NCBI GenBank assembly: GCA_038380435.1
Contig: JAWZYU010000034.1
Coordinates: forward strand, 18,703,404-18,767,403
Length of the DNA: 64,000 nt
Source of the DNA: Ryuthela nishihirai
Lineage: Eukaryota; Arthropoda; Arachnida; Araneae; Heptathelidae
Reading direction: 5' to 3'
Shown here in pieces: positions 1 through 13,360 of the stretch. The notes beneath the pieces were generated by a model. The model saw nothing but the letters and a program-made list of their open reading frames with translations, was not told the origin of the DNA and did not search any database. Numbering within the stretch: position 1 is the first letter of the stretch; each line of letters starts with the position of its first letter. The translations under genes and the position numbers were made by a program.

Positions 1-1830
1 ACTGTAGGATGGGGAAAATATCGCATGGTCCCATGATTTCTGTTCTCTGCTCTTTCACCTTGATGTAAGGAGTAAGGTAGGGTGAAGAGAGACACAAATA
101 CTCTAGGATGGAAAAATATTGCATGGTCCCATGATTTCTGGTCTCTGCTCTTTCACCGTGATGTAAGGAGAAAGGTAGGGTGAAGTGAGAAACAAATACT
201 GTAGGATGGGAAAAATATCGCATTTTCCCATGATTTCTGGGCTCTGCTCTTTCACGTTGATGTAAGGAGAAAGGTATGGTGAAGTGAGACACAAATACTG
301 TAGGATGGGGAAAATATCGCATGGTCCCATGATTTCTGTTCTCTGCTCTTTCACCTTGATGTAAGGAGTAAGGTAGGGTGAAGTGAGACACAAATACTCT
401 AGGATGGGAAAATATTGCATGGTCCCATGAATTCTTGTCTCTGCACTTTCACCTTGATGTAAGGAGTAAGGTAGGGTGAAGAGAGACAAAAATACTCTAG
501 GATGGGAAATTATTGCATGGTCCCATGATTTCTGGTCTCTGCTCTTTCACCTTCATGTAAGGAGTACGGTAGGGTGAAGTGAGACACAAATACACTAGGA
601 TGGGGAAAATATTGCATGGTCCCATGATTTCTGGTCTCTGCTCTTTCACCTTGATGGAAGGAGTAAGGTAGGGTAAAGTGAGACACAAGTACTGTAGGAT
701 GGGAAAAATATCGCATGGTCCCATGATTTCTGGTCTCTGCTCTTTCACCTTCCTGTAAGGAATAAGGTAGGGTGAAGTGAGACACAAATACTGTAGGATG
801 GGGAAAATATCGCATGGTCCCATGATTTCTGGTCTCTCCTCTTTTACCTTGATGTAAGGAGTAAGGTAGGTTGAAGTGCGACACGAATACTCTAGGATGG
901 GGAAGATATCGCATGGTCCCATGATTTCTGGTCTCTGCTCTTTGACCTTGAGGAAAGGAGTAAGGTAGGGTGAAGTGAGAGACAAGTACTGTAGGATGGG
1001 GAAAACATCGCATGGTCCCATGATTTGTGAGCTCTGCTATTTCACCTTGATGTAAGGAGTAAGGTAGGGTAAAGTGAGACACAAGTACTGTAGGATGGGG
1101 AAAATATCGCATGGTCCCATGAATTCTGGTCTCTGCACTTTCACCTTGATGTAAGGAGTAAGGTAGGTTGAAGTGAGACACAAGTACTGTAGGATGGGGA
1201 AAATATCGCATGGTCCCATGATTTCTGGTCTGTGCTCTTTCACCTTGATGTAAGGAGTAGGTTAGGGTGAAGTGAGATAAAAGTACTATAGGATGGGGAA
1301 AACATCGCATGGTCCCATGATTTGTGGTCTCTGCTATTTCACCTTGATGTAAGGAGTAAGGAAGGGTGAAGTGAGACACAAGTACTGTAGGATGGAGAAA
1401 TTATCGCATGGTTCCATGATTCCTGGTCTCTGCTCTTTCATCTTGATGTAAGGAGTAAGGTAGGGTGAAGTGAGACACAAATACTGTAGAATGGGGAAAA
1501 TATCTCCTGGTCCCATGATTTCTGGTCTCTGCTCTTTCACCTTGATGGAAGGAGAAAGGTAGGGTGAAGTGAGACACAAATACTGTAGGATGGGGAAAAT
1601 ATCGCGTGGTCCCATTATTTCTGGTCTCTGCTCTTTCACTTTGATCTAAGGAGTAAGGTAGGGTGAAGTGAAACACAAGTACTGTAGGATAGGGAATTTA
1701 TCGCACGGTCCCATGATTTCTGGTCTCTGCTCTTTCATCTTGATGTAAGGAGTAAGGTAGGGTGAAGTGAGACACAAGTACTGTAGGATATAGAAAATAT
1801 CGCATGGTTCCATGTTTACTGGTATCTGCT
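1..1830. repeat. Large block duplication within satellite (copy A)
   Basis: This block is repeated at about 3562-5600. Diagnostic variants line up at a constant offset of 3561 bp, equal to 36 monomers. After a 196-bp SINE insertion and a 6-bp GGAGTA duplication in the second copy, the offset becomes 3762 bp. One monomer is also missing or added near 100-400. The right part of copy A near 1740-1830 (a variant with GGATATAGAAAATATC) still matches near 5502-5590. This indicates unequal exchange or segmental duplication of dozens of monomers. Confidence 0.85.
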
Positions 1831-2200
1831 CTTTCACCTTCCTGTAAGGAATAAGGTAGGGTGAAGTGAGACACAAATACTGTAGGATGGGGAAAATATC
1901 GCATGGTCCCATGATTTCTGGTCTCTCCTCTTTCACCTTGATGTAAGGAGTAAGGTAGGTTGAAGTGCGACACGAATACTCTAGGATCGGGAAGATATCG
2001 CATGGTCCCATGATTTCTGGTCTCTGCTCTTTGACCTTGAGGAAAGGAGTAAGGTAGGGTGAAGTGAGAGACAAGTACTGTAGGATGGGGAAAACATCGC
2101 ATGGTCCCATGATTTGTGGGCTCTGCTATTTCACCTTGATGTAAGGAGTAAGGTAGGGTAAAGTGAGACACAAGTACTGTAGGATGGGGAAAATATCGCA
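748..2200. repeat. 11-monomer tandem block duplication
   Basis: Bases 748-1110 recur at about 1837-2200 with the same rare variants: CTTCCTGTAAGGAATAAGG, a GAAGTGCGACACGAATACTC junction and GGGAAGATATCGC. The offset of 1089 bp equals 11 monomers. It is nested inside the larger 36-monomer duplication, which repeats the first part again near 4310-4660. Confidence 0.8.
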
Positions 2201-3561
2201 TTCTCCCATGATTTCTGGTTTCTGCTCTTTCAGCTTGATGTAAGGAGTAAGGTAGGGTAAAGTGAGAAACAAGTACTGTAGGATGGGGAAAATATCGCAT
2301 GGTCCCATGATTCCTGGTCTCTGCTCTTTCACCTTGAAGTAAGGAGTAAGGTAGGATGAAGTGAGACACAAATACTGTAGGATGGGAAAAATATATCGTG
2401 GTCCCATGATTTCTAGTCTCTGCTTTTTCACCTTGATGTAAGGAGTAAGGGAGGGTGAAGTGAGACACAAATACTGTAAGATGGGGAAAATATTGCATGG
2501 TCCCATGATTTCTGGTCTCTGCTCTTTCACCTTGATGTAAGGAGTAAGGTAAGGTGACGTGAGACACAAGTACTGTAGGATGGGGAAAATATCGCATGGT
2601 CCCATGATTTCTGGTCTCTCCTCTTTCACCTTGATGTAAGGAGTAAGGTAGGTTGAAGTGCGACACAAATACTCTAGGATGGGGAAAATATTGCATGGTC
2701 CCATGATTTCTGGTCTCTGCTCTTTGACCTTGATGTAAGGAGTAAGGTAGGGTGAAGTGAGAGACAAGTACTGTAGGATGGGGAAAACATCCACTGGTCC
2801 CCTGATTTATGGTCTCTGCCCTTTCATCTTGATGTAAGGAGTAAAGTAGGGTGAAGTGAGACACAAATACTGTAAGATGGGGAAAATATCGCATGGTCCC
2901 ATAATTTCTGGTCTCTGCTCTTTCACTTTGATTTAAAGAGTAAGGAAGGGTGAAGTGAGACACAAGTACTGTAGGATGTGGAAAATATTGCATGATTCCC
3001 ATGATTTCTGGGCTCTGCTTTTTCACTTTCATATAAGGAGTAAGGTAGGATGAAGTGAGACACAAGTACTGTAGTATGGGGAATATAACGCATGGTCCCA
3101 TGGTTTCTGATCTCTGCCCTTTCATCTTGATGTAAGGAGTAAGGTAGGGTGAAGTGAGAAACAAGTACTGTAGGATGGGGAAAATGTCGCATGTCCCATG
3201 ATTTCTGGTCTCTGCTCTTTCATCTTGATGTAAGGAGTAAGGTAGGCTGAAGTGAGACACAAGTACTGTAGGATGGGGAATACATCGCATGGTCACATGA
3301 TTTCTGGTCTCTGCTCTTTCATCTTGATGTAAGGAGTAAGGGAGGGTGAAGTGAGATACAAGTACTGTAGGATGGGAAAAATATCGCATGGTCCCATGAT
3401 TTCTAGTCTCTGCCCTTTCACCTTGATGTAAGGAGTAAGGTACGGTGAAGTGAGACACAAGTACTGTAGGATGGGGAAAATATCGCATGGTCTCATGATT
3501 TCTGGTCCCTGCTCTTTCACCTTGATGTAAGGAGTACGGTAGGGTGAAGTGAGACACAAGT

Positions 3562-5600
3562 ACTGTAGGATGGGAAAAATATCGCATGGTCCCATGATTT
3601 CTGGTCTCTGCTCTTTCACGTTGATGTAAGGAGAAAGGTAGGGTGAAGTGAGACACAAATACTGTAGGATGGGGAAAATATCGCATGGTCCCATGATTTC
3701 TGTTCTCTGCTCTTTCACCTTGATGTAAGGAGTAAGGTAGGGTGAAGAGAGACACAAATACTCTAGGATGGAAAAATATTGCATGGTCCCATGATTTCTG
3801 GTCTCTGCTCTTTCACCGTGATGTAAGGAGAAAGGTAGGGTGAAGTGAGACACAAATACTGTAGGATGGGGAAAATATCGCATTTTCCCATGATTTCTGG
3901 GCTCTGCTCTTTCACCTTGATGTAAGGAGTAAGGTAGGGTGAAGTGAGACACAAATACTCTAGGATGGGAAAATATTGCATGGTCCCATGAATTCTGGTC
4001 TCTGCACTTTCACCTTGATGTAAGGAGTAAGGTAGGGTGAAGAGAGACAAAAATATTCTAGGATGGGAAATTATTGCATGGTCCCATGATTTCTGGTCTC
4101 TGCTCTTTCACCTTCATGTAAGGAGTACGGTAGGGTGAAGTGAGACACAATTACACTAGGATGGGGAAAATATTGCATGGTCCCATGATTTCTGGTCTCT
4201 GCTCTTTCACCTTGATGGAAGGAGTAAGGTAGGGTAAAGTGAGACACAAGTACTGTAGGATGGGGAAAATATCGCATGGTCCCATGATTTCTGGTCTCTG
4301 CTCTTTCACCTTCCTGTAAGGAATAAGGTAGGGTGAAGTGAGACACAAATACTGTAGGATGGGGAAAATATCGCATGGGCCCATGATTTCTGGTCTCTCC
4401 TCTTTCACCTTGATGTAAGGAGTAAGGTAGGTTGAAGTGCGACACGAATACTCTAGGATGGGGAAGATATCGCATGGTCCCATGATTTCTGGTCTCTGCT
4501 CTTTGACCTTGAGGAAAGGAGTAAGGTAGGGTGAAGTGAGAGACAAGTACTGTAGGATGGGGAAAACATCGCATGGTCCCATGATTTGTGGGCTCTGCTA
4601 TTTCACCTTGATGTAAGGAGTAAGGTAGGGTAAAGTGAGACACAAGTACTGTAAAAAAAAAAAATAAATACCCCCTCAAGCAGCTGCTTGCCACAGAGGT
4701 CTGACAGGAGCCTGTCAGTTTATATGCCACAGTAGGAGATCTGAGAGGATGGCAGGACCTCAGCAGAAACGACACACACATCCATGCCTAATTCCGGGGC
4801 TCGAACCCAGGTCCCTTAGATCAGTAGCCAAGCGTGCTAACCACTCGGCGATGGGGAAAATATCGCATGGTCCCATGAATTCTGGTCTCTGCACTTTCAC
4901 CTTGATGTAAGGAGTAAGGTAGGTTGAAGTGAGACACAAGTACTGTAGGATGGGGAAAATATCGCATGGTCCCATGATTTCTGGTCTGTGCTCTTTCACC
5001 TTGATGTAAGGAGTAGGAGTAGGTTAGGGTGAAGTGAGACAAAAGTACTGTAGGATGGGGAAAACATCGCATGGTCCCATGATTTGTGGTCTCTGCTATT
5101 TCACCTTGATGTAAGGAGTAAGGAAGGGTGAAGTGAGACACAAGTACTGTAGGATGGAGAAATTATCGCATGGTTCCATGATTTCTGGTCTCTGCTCTTT
5201 CATCTTGATGTAAGGAGTAAGGTAGGGTGAAGTGAGACACAAATACTGTAGGATGGGGAAAATATCTCCTGGTCCCATGATTTCTGGTCTCTGCTCTTTC
5301 ACCTTGATGGAAGGAGAAAGGTAGGGTGAAGTGAGACACAAGTACTGTAGGATGGGGAAAATATCGCGTGGTCCCATTATTTCTGGTCTCTGCTCTTTCA
5401 CTTTGATCTAAGGAGTAAGGTAGGGTGAAGTGAAACACAAGTACTGTAGGATAGGGAATTTATCGCACGGTCCCATGATTTCTGGTCTCTGCTCTTTCAT
5501 CTTGATGTAAGGAGTAAGGTAGGGTGAAGTGAGACACAAGTACTGTAGGATATAGAAAATATCGCATGGTTCCATGTTTACTGGTATCTGCTCTTTCACC
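3562..5600. repeat. Large block duplication within satellite (copy B)
   Basis: Copy B of the 36-monomer block found at 1-1830. It differs by scattered substitutions, by the SINE at 4654-4849 and by a 6-bp GGAGTA tandem duplication near 5010. Because the SINE is absent from copy A, the insertion probably came after the duplication, unless copy A was later repaired from an empty monomer by conversion. Confidence 0.85.
4654..4849 (-). mobile_element. tRNA-derived SINE (family A) inside the satellite
   Basis: On the minus strand the element starts with a tRNA-like head: an A-box-like GAGTGGTTAGCACGC and a B box GGTTCGAGCCC. A unique body of about 130 bp follows, then a T-rich tail (an A-run with AAATAAA on the plus strand). 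Body parts recur at 14875-15046, 35893-36006 and 49725-49790, which supports a dispersed family. The empty site is visible at 1090-1100 in the duplicated satellite block: CTGTA+GGATGGGG became CTGTA-[insert]-GATGGGG. One G was lost and no target-site duplication is visible. Transcription by RNA polymerase III is inferred from the boxes. Confidence 0.85.
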
Positions 5601-5724
5601 TTGATGTAAGGGGTAAGGTAGGGTGAAGTGAGACACAAATTCTGTAGGATGGGGAAAATATGGCATGGTTCCATGATTTCTGGTCTCTGCTCTTTCACGT
5701 TGATGTTAGGAGTAAGGTAGAGTG

Positions 5725-7110
5725 AAGTGAGACACAAATAGTGTAGGATGTGGAAAATATCGCATGGTCCCATGACTTCTGGTCTCTGCTCTTTCACCTT
5801 GATGTAAGTAGTAAGGTAGGATGAAGTGAGACACAAGTACTGTAGGATAGAAAAATATCTCATGATCCCATGATTTCTGGTCTCTGCTCTTTCACATTGA
5901 TTTAAGGCGTAAGATAGGGTGAAGTGAGACACAAATACTGTAAGATGGGGTAAAATATCGCATGGTCCCATGATTTCTGATCTCTGCCCTTTCATCCTTA
6001 TGTAAGGAGTAAGGTAGGGTGAAGTGGGACACAAATACTGTAGGATGGGGAAAATATCGCATGGTCCCATGATTTCTGGTCTCTGCTCTTTCACCTTGAT
6101 GTAAGTAGTAAGGTAGGTGAAGTCAGATACAAGTGCTGTAGGATGGGGAAAACATCCATTGGTCCCATGATTTCTGGTCTCTGCTCTTTCACCTTGATGT
6201 AAGAAGTAAGGTAGGGTGAAGTGAGACACAAGTACTGTAGGATGGGGAAAATATCGCATGATCCCATGATTTCTGGTCTCTGCCCTTTCACCTTGATGTA
6301 AGGAGTAACGTAGGGTGAAGTGAGACACAACTGCTGTAAAATGGGGAATATATCGCATGGTCACATGATTTCTGGTCTCTGCTCTTTCACCTTGATGTAG
6401 GAGTAATGTAGGGTGAAGTGAGACACAAATAGTGTAGGATGTGGAAAATATCGCATGGTCCCATGACTTCTGGTCTCTGCTCTTTCACCTTGATGTAAGT
6501 AGTAAGGTAGGATGAAGTGAGACACAAGTACTGTAGGATAGAAAAATATCTCATGATCCCATGATTTCTGGTCTCTGCTCTTTCACATTGATTTAAGGCG
6601 TAAGATAGGGTGAAGTGAGACACAAATACTGTAAGATGGGGTAAAATATCGCATGGTCCCATGATTTCTGATCTCTGCCCTTTCATCCTTATGTAAGGAG
6701 TAAGGTAGGGTGAAGTGGGACACAAATACTGTAGGATGGGGAAAATATCGCATGGTCCCATGATTTCTGGTCTCTGCTCTTTCACCTTGATGTAAGTAGT
6801 AAGGTAGGTGAAGTCAGATACAAGTGCTGTAGGATGGGGAAAACATCCATTGGTCCCATGATTTCTGGTCTCTGCTCTTTCACCTTGATGTAAGAAGTAA
6901 GGTAGGGTGAAGTGAGACACAAGTACTGTAGGATGGGGAAAATATCGCATGGTCCCATGATTTCTGGTCTCTGCCCTTTCACCTTGATGTAAGGAGTAAC
7001 GTAGGGTGAAGTGAGACACAACTACTGTAAAATGGGGAATATATCGCATGGTCACATGATTTCTGGTCTCTGCTCTTTCATCTTGATGTAAGGAGTAAGG
7101 GAGGGTGACG
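5725..7110. repeat. 7-monomer tandem block duplication
   Basis: Two adjacent blocks of about 691 bp (7 monomers), at about 5725-6415 and 6416-7110, share a run of rare variants in the same order: AATAGTGTAGGATGTGG, GGATAGAAAAATATCTC, AGTCAGATACAAGTGC and TAAAATGGGGAATATATC. The shared order shows that a multi-monomer unit was duplicated, rather than single monomers. Confidence 0.8.
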
Positions 7111-7369
7111 TGAGAGACAAGTACTGTAGGATGGGGAAAATATCGCATGGTCCCATGATTTCTGGTCTCTGCCCTTTCACCTTGATGTAAGGAGTAAAGT
7201 AGGGTGAAGTGAGACACAAGTACTGTAGGATGGGGAAAATAACGCATGGTCCCATGATTTCTGGTCTTTGCTCTTTCATCTTGATGTAAGGAGTAAGGAA
7301 GGGTGAAGTGAGACACAAGTACTCTAGGATGGGGAATATATCGCATGGTCCCATTATTTCTGGTCTCTG

Positions 7370-9380
7370 CTCTTTCACCTTGATGGAAGGAGTAAGGTAG
7401 GGTAAAGTGAGACACAAGTACTGTAGGATGGGGAAAATATGGCATGGTCCCATGATTTCTGGTCTCTGCTCTTTCACCTTGATGTAAGGAGTAAAGTAAG
7501 GTGAAGTGAGATACAAATACTCTAGGATGGGGAAAATATTGCATGGTCCCATGATTTCTGGTTTCTGCTCTTTCACCTTGATGTAAGGAGTAAGGTAGGG
7601 TGAAGTGAGACACAAATACTGTAAGATGGGGAAAATATCGCATGGTCCCATGATTTCTGGTCTGTGCTCTTTCACCTTGATGTAAGTAGTAAGGTAGGAT
7701 GAAGTGAGACACAAGTACTGTAGGATAGGGAAAACATCCATTGGTCCCATGATTTCTGGTCTCTGCTCTTTCACCTTGATGCAAGGAGTAAGGTAGGGTG
7801 AATTGAGACACAAGTACTGTAAAATAGGGAATATATCGCATGGTCACATGATTTCTGGTCTCTGCTCTTTCATCTTGATGTAAGGAGTAAGTTAGGGTGA
7901 CGTGAGAGACAAGTACTGTAGGATGGGGAAAATATCGCATGGTCCCATGATTTCTGGTCTCTGCCCTTTCACCTTGATGTAAGGAGTAAGGTAGGGTGAA
8001 GTGAGACAGAAGTACTGTAGGATGGGGAAAATATCGCATGGTCCCATTATTTCTGGTCTCTGCTCTTTCACCTTGATGTAAGGAGTAAGGTAGGGTGAAG
8101 TGAGACACAAATACTGTAAGATGTGGGAAAATATCGCATGGTCCCATGATTTCTGGTCTCTGCTCTTTCACCTTGATGTAAGGAGAAAGGTAGGGTGAAG
8201 TGAGACACAAATACTGTAGGATGGGGAAAATATCGCATGGTCCCATGATTTCTGATTTCTGCTCTTTCACCTTGATGTAAGTAGTAAAGTAGGGTGAAGT
8301 GAGACACAAATACTGTAAGATGGGGAAAATATCGCATGGTCCCATGATTTCTGATCTCTGCTCTTTCACCTTGATGGAAGGAGTAAGGTAGGGTAAAGTG
8401 AGACACAAGTACTGTAGGATGGGGAAAATATAGCATGGTCCCATGATTTCTGGTCTCTGCTCTTTCACCTTGAAGTAAGGAGTAAGGTAGGGTGAAGTGA
8501 GACACAAATACTGTAAGATGGGGAAAATATCGCATGGTCCCATGATTTCTGGTCTCTGCTCTTTCACCTTGATGGAAGGAGTAAGGTAGGGTAAAGTGAG
8601 ACACAAGTACTGTAGGATGGGGAAAATATGGCATGGTCCCATGATTTCTGGTCTCTGCTCTTTCACCTTGATGTAAGGAGTAAAGTAAGGTGAAGTGAGA
8701 TACAAATACTCTAGAATGGGGAAAATATTGCATGGTCCCATGATTTCTGGTTTCTGCTCTTTCACCTTGATGTAAGGAGTAAGGTAGGGTGAAGTGAGAC
8801 ACAAATACTGTAAGATGGGGAAAATATCGCATGGTCCCATGATTTCTGGTCTGTGCTCTTTCACCTTGATGTAAGTAGTAAGGTAGGATGAAGTGAGACA
8901 CAAGTACTGTAGGATAGGGAAAACATCCATTGGTCCCATGATTTCTGGTCTCTGCTCTTTCACCTTGATGCAAGGAGTAAGGTAGGGTGAATTGAGACAC
9001 AAGTACTGTAAAATGGGGAATATATCGCATGGTCCCATGATTTCTGGTCTCTGCTCTTTCATCTTGATGTAAGGAGTAAGGGAGGGTGACGTGAGAGACA
9101 AGTACTGTAGGATGGGGAAAATATCGCATGGTCCCATGATTTCTGGTCTCTGCCCTTTCACCTTGATGTAAGGAGTAAGGTAGGGTGAAGTGAGACAGAA
9201 GTACTGTAGGATGGGGAAAATATCGCATGGTCCCATTATTTCTGGTCTCTGCTCTTTCACCTTGATGTAAGGAGTAAGGTAGGGTGAAGTGAGACACAAA
9301 TACTGTAAGATGTGGGAAAATATCGCATGGTCCCATGATTTCTGGTCTCTGCTCTTTCACCTTGATGTAAGGAGAAAGGT
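7370..9380. repeat. 12-monomer block duplication
   Basis: Bases 7370-8190 recur at about 8560-9380 with an offset of 1189 bp (12 monomers). Shared markers include AAAATATGGCATGG (7441 and 8630), AAGATGTGGGAAAATATC (8118 and 9307) and GATGTAAGGAGAAAGG (8176 and 9365). The copies differ by a few substitutions, so the event is recent relative to monomer divergence. Confidence 0.8.
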
Positions 9381-10984
9381 AGGGTGAAGTGAGACACAAG
9401 TACTGTAGGATAGGGAAAACATCCATTGGTCCCATGATTTCTGGTCTCTGCTCTTTCACCTTGAAGTAAGGAGTAAGGTAGGGTGAAGTGAGACACAAGT
9501 ACTGTAGGATGGAGAAATTATCGCATGGTTCCATGATTTCTGGTCTCTGCTCTTTCATCTTGATGTAAGGAGTACGTTAGGGTGAAGTGAGACAAAAGTA
9601 CTGTAGAATGGGGAGAATATCGCATGGTGTCATGATTTCTGGTCTCCGCTCTTTCACCTTGATGTAAGGAGTAAGGTAGGGTGAAGTGAGATACAAATAC
9701 TGTAAGATGGGGGAAAATATCGCATGGTCCCATGATTTCTGGTCGCTGCTCTTTCACCTTGATGTAAGGAGTAAGGTATGGTGAGGTGAGACATAAGTAC
9801 TGTAGGATGGGCAAAATATCCATTGGTCCCATGATTTCTGGTCTCTGCTTTTTCACCTTGATGTAAGGAGTAAGGTAGGGTGAAGTGAGACACAAGTACT
9901 GTAGGATGGAGAAAATATCGCATGGTTCCATGATTTCTGGTCTCTGCTCTTTCATCTTGATGTAAGGAGTAAGGTAGGGTGAAGTGAGGCAAAAGTACTG
10001 TAGGATGGGGAAAATATCGCATGGTCCCATGATTTCTGGTCTCTGCTCTTTCACCTTGATGCAAGGAGTATGGTAAGGTGATATGAGACAAAAGTACTGT
10101 AGGATGGGGAAAATATCGCATGGTCCCATGATATCTGTTCTCTGTTCTTTCACCTTGATGCAAGGAGTAAGGTAGGGTGAAGTGAGACACAAGTACTGTA
10201 AAATGGGGAATATATCGCATGGTCACATGATTTCTGGTCTCTGCTCTTTCACTTTAATATAAAGAGTAAGGTAGGGTGAAGTGAGACACAAGTACTGTAG
10301 GATGGGGAATATATCGCATGGTCCCATGATTTCTGATCTCTGCTCTTTCACCTTGATGCAAGGAGTAAGGTAGGGTGAAGTGAGACATACGTACTGTAGG
10401 ATGGAAAAATATCTCATGATCCCATGGTTTCTGGTCTCTGCCCTTTCACATTGATTTAAGGCGTAAGGTAGGGTGAAGTGAGACACAAATACTGTAAGAT
10501 GGGGGAAAATATCGCATGGTCCCATGATTTCTGGTCTCTGCCCTTTCATCTTTATGTAAGGGGTAAGGTAGGGTGAAGTGGGACACAAATACTGTAGGAT
10601 GGGGAAAATATCGCATGGTCCCATGATTTGTGGTCTCTGCTCTTTCACCTTGATGTAAGTAGTAAGGTAGGATGAAGTGAGACACAAGTACTGTAGGATG
10701 GGGAAAACATCCATTGGTCCCATGATTTCTGGTCTCTGCTCTTTCACCTTGATGCAAGGAGTAAGGTAGGGTGAAGTGAGACACAAGTACTGTAAAATGG
10801 GGAATATATCGCATCGTCACATGATTTCTGGTCTCTGCTCTTTCACTTTGATATAAAGAGTAAGGTAGGGTGAAGTGAGACACAAGTACTGTAGGATGGG
10901 GAATATATCGCATGGTCCCATGATTTCTGATCTCTGCTCTTTCATCTTGATCTAAGGAGTAAGGTAGGGTTAAGTGAGACACAA

Positions 10985-13360
10985 GTACTGTAGGATGGGG
11001 AAAATAACGCATGGTCCCATGATTTCTGGTCTCTGCTCTTTCATCTTGATGTAAGGAGTAAGGAAGGGTGAAGTGAGACACAAGTACTCTAGGATGGGGA
11101 ATATATCGCATGGTCCCCTGATTTCTGGTCTCTGCTCTTTCATCTTGATGTAAGGAGTAAGGTAAGGTGAAGTGAGACACAAGTACTGTAGGATGGGGAA
11201 AATATCGCATGGTCCCATGATTTTTGGTCTCTACCCTTTCACTTGATGTAAGGAGTAAAGTAGGGTGAAGTGCGACACAAGTACTGTAGGATGGGGAACA
11301 TATCGCATGGTCACATGGTTTCTGGTCTCTGCTCTTTCATCTTGATGTAAGGAGTAAGGGAGGGTGAAGTGAGAGACAAGTACTGTAGGATGGGGAAAAT
11401 ATCGCATGGTCCCATGATTTCGGGTCTCTGCCCTTTCACCTTGATATAAGGAGTAAGGTAGTGTGAAGTGAGACACAAGTACTGTAGGATGGGGAAAATA
11501 TCGCATGGTCCCATGATTTCTGGTCTCTGCTCTTTCACCTTCATGTAAGGAGTAAGGGAGGGTGAAGTGAGACACAAGTACTGTAGGATGGGGAAAATAT
11601 CACATGGTCTCATGATTTCTGGTCTCTGCTCTTTCACTTTGATCTAAGGAGTAAGGTAGGGTGAAGTGAGACACAAGTACTGTAGGATAGGGAATTTATC
11701 GCACGGTCCCATGATTTCTGGTCTCTGCTCTTTCAGCTTGATGTAAGGAGTAAGGTAGGGTGAAGTGAGACACAAGTACTGTAGTATATAGAAAATATCG
11801 CATGGTCCCATGTTTACTGGTATCTGCTCTTTCACCTTGATGTAAGGAGTAAGGTAGGGTGAAGTGAGACACAAATACTGTAGGATGGGGAAAATATGGC
11901 ATGGTTCCATGATTTCCGGTCTCTGCTCTTTCTCGTTGATGTTAGGAGTAAGGTAGGGTGAAGTGAGACACAAGTACTGTAGGATGGGGAAAATATCGCA
12001 TGGTCCCATGATTTCTGATCTCTGCTCTTTCATCTTGATGTAAGGAGTAAGGTAGGGTTAAGTGAGACACAAGTACTGTAGGATGGGGAAAATATCGCAT
12101 GGTCCCATGATTTCTGGTCTCTGCTCTTTCACCTTCATGTAAGGAGTAAGGGAGGGTGAAGTGAGACACAAGTACTGTAGGATGGGGAAAATATCACATG
12201 GTCTCATGATTTCTGGTCTCTGCTCTTTCACTTTGATCTAAGGAGTAAGGTAGGGTGAAGTGAGACACAAGTACTCTAGGATGGGGAATATATCGCATGG
12301 TCCCCTGATTTCTGGTCTCTGCTCTTTCATCTTGATGTAAGGAGTAAGGTAAGGTGAAGTGAGACACAAGTACTGTAGGATGGGGAAAATATCGCATGGT
12401 CCCATGATTTTTGGTCTCTACCCTTTCACTTGATGTAAGGAGTAAAGTAGGGTGAAGTGCGATACAAGTACTGTAGGATGGGGAACATATCGCATGGTCA
12501 CATGATTTCTGGTCTCTGCTCTTTCATCTTGATGTAAGGAGTAAGGGAGGGTGAAGTGAGAGACAAGTACTGTAGGATGGGGAAAATATCGCATGGTCCC
12601 ATGATTTCGGGTCTCTGCCCTTTCACCTTGATATAAGGAGTAAGGTAGTGTGAAGTGAGACACAAGTATTGTAGGATGGGGAAAATATCGCATGGTCCCA
12701 TGATTTCTGGTCTCTGCTCTTTCACCTTCATGTAAGGAGTAAGGGAGGGTGAAGTGAGACACAAGTACTGTAGGATGGGGAAAATATCACATGGTCTCAT
12801 GATTTCTGGTCTCTGCTCTTTCACTTTGATCTAAGGAGTAAGGTAGGGTGAAGTGAGACACAAGTACTGTAGGATAGGGAATTTATCGCACGGTCCCATG
12901 ATTTCTGGTCTCTGCTCTTTCAGCTTGATGTAAGGAGTAAGGTAGGGTGAAGTGAGATACAAGTACTGTAGGATATAGAAAATATCGCATGGTCCCATGT
13001 TTACTGGTATCTGCTCTTTCACCTTGATGTAAGGAGTAAGGTAGGGTGAAGTGAGACACAAATACTGTAGGATGGGGAAAATATGGCATGGTTCCATGAT
13101 TTCCGGTCTCTGCTCTTTCTCCTTGATGTTAGGAGTAAAGTAGGGTGAAGTGAGACACAAGTACTGTAGGATGGGGAAAATATCGCATGGTCCCATGATT
13201 TCTGGTCTCTGCTCTTTCACCTTGATGTAAGGAGTAAGGTAGGGTGAAGTGAGACACAAGTACTGTAGGATGGAGAAAGTAACGCAGGTCCCATGATTTT
13301 TGGTCTCTGCTCTTTCACCTTTATGTAAGGAGTAAGATAGAGTGAAGTGAGACCCAAGTA
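10985..13360. repeat. 12-monomer tandem block duplication
   Basis: About 1187 bp (12 monomers) is tandemly duplicated, with a first block near 10985-12170 and a second near 12172-13360. Variants in step include CTCTAGGATGGGGAATATATC with GGTCCCCTGATT (11085 and 12272), TCTACCCTTTCACTTGATG (11231 and 12418) and GGATAGGGAATTTATCGCAC (11690 and 12877). The copies are nearly identical, so this is probably one of the youngest events in the array. Confidence 0.85.

Noticed and set aside
4780..4850. tRNA-Ser/Leu-like gene (minus strand)
   Set aside because: It is the head of a dispersed SINE; no complete 3' acceptor arm is present.
6387..9299. 970-codon open frame (minus strand) and the many other long frames within 1-14158
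   Set aside because: They are the 99-bp (33-codon) satellite read in different frames. They have no domain and no stable frame, and several overlap on both strands.
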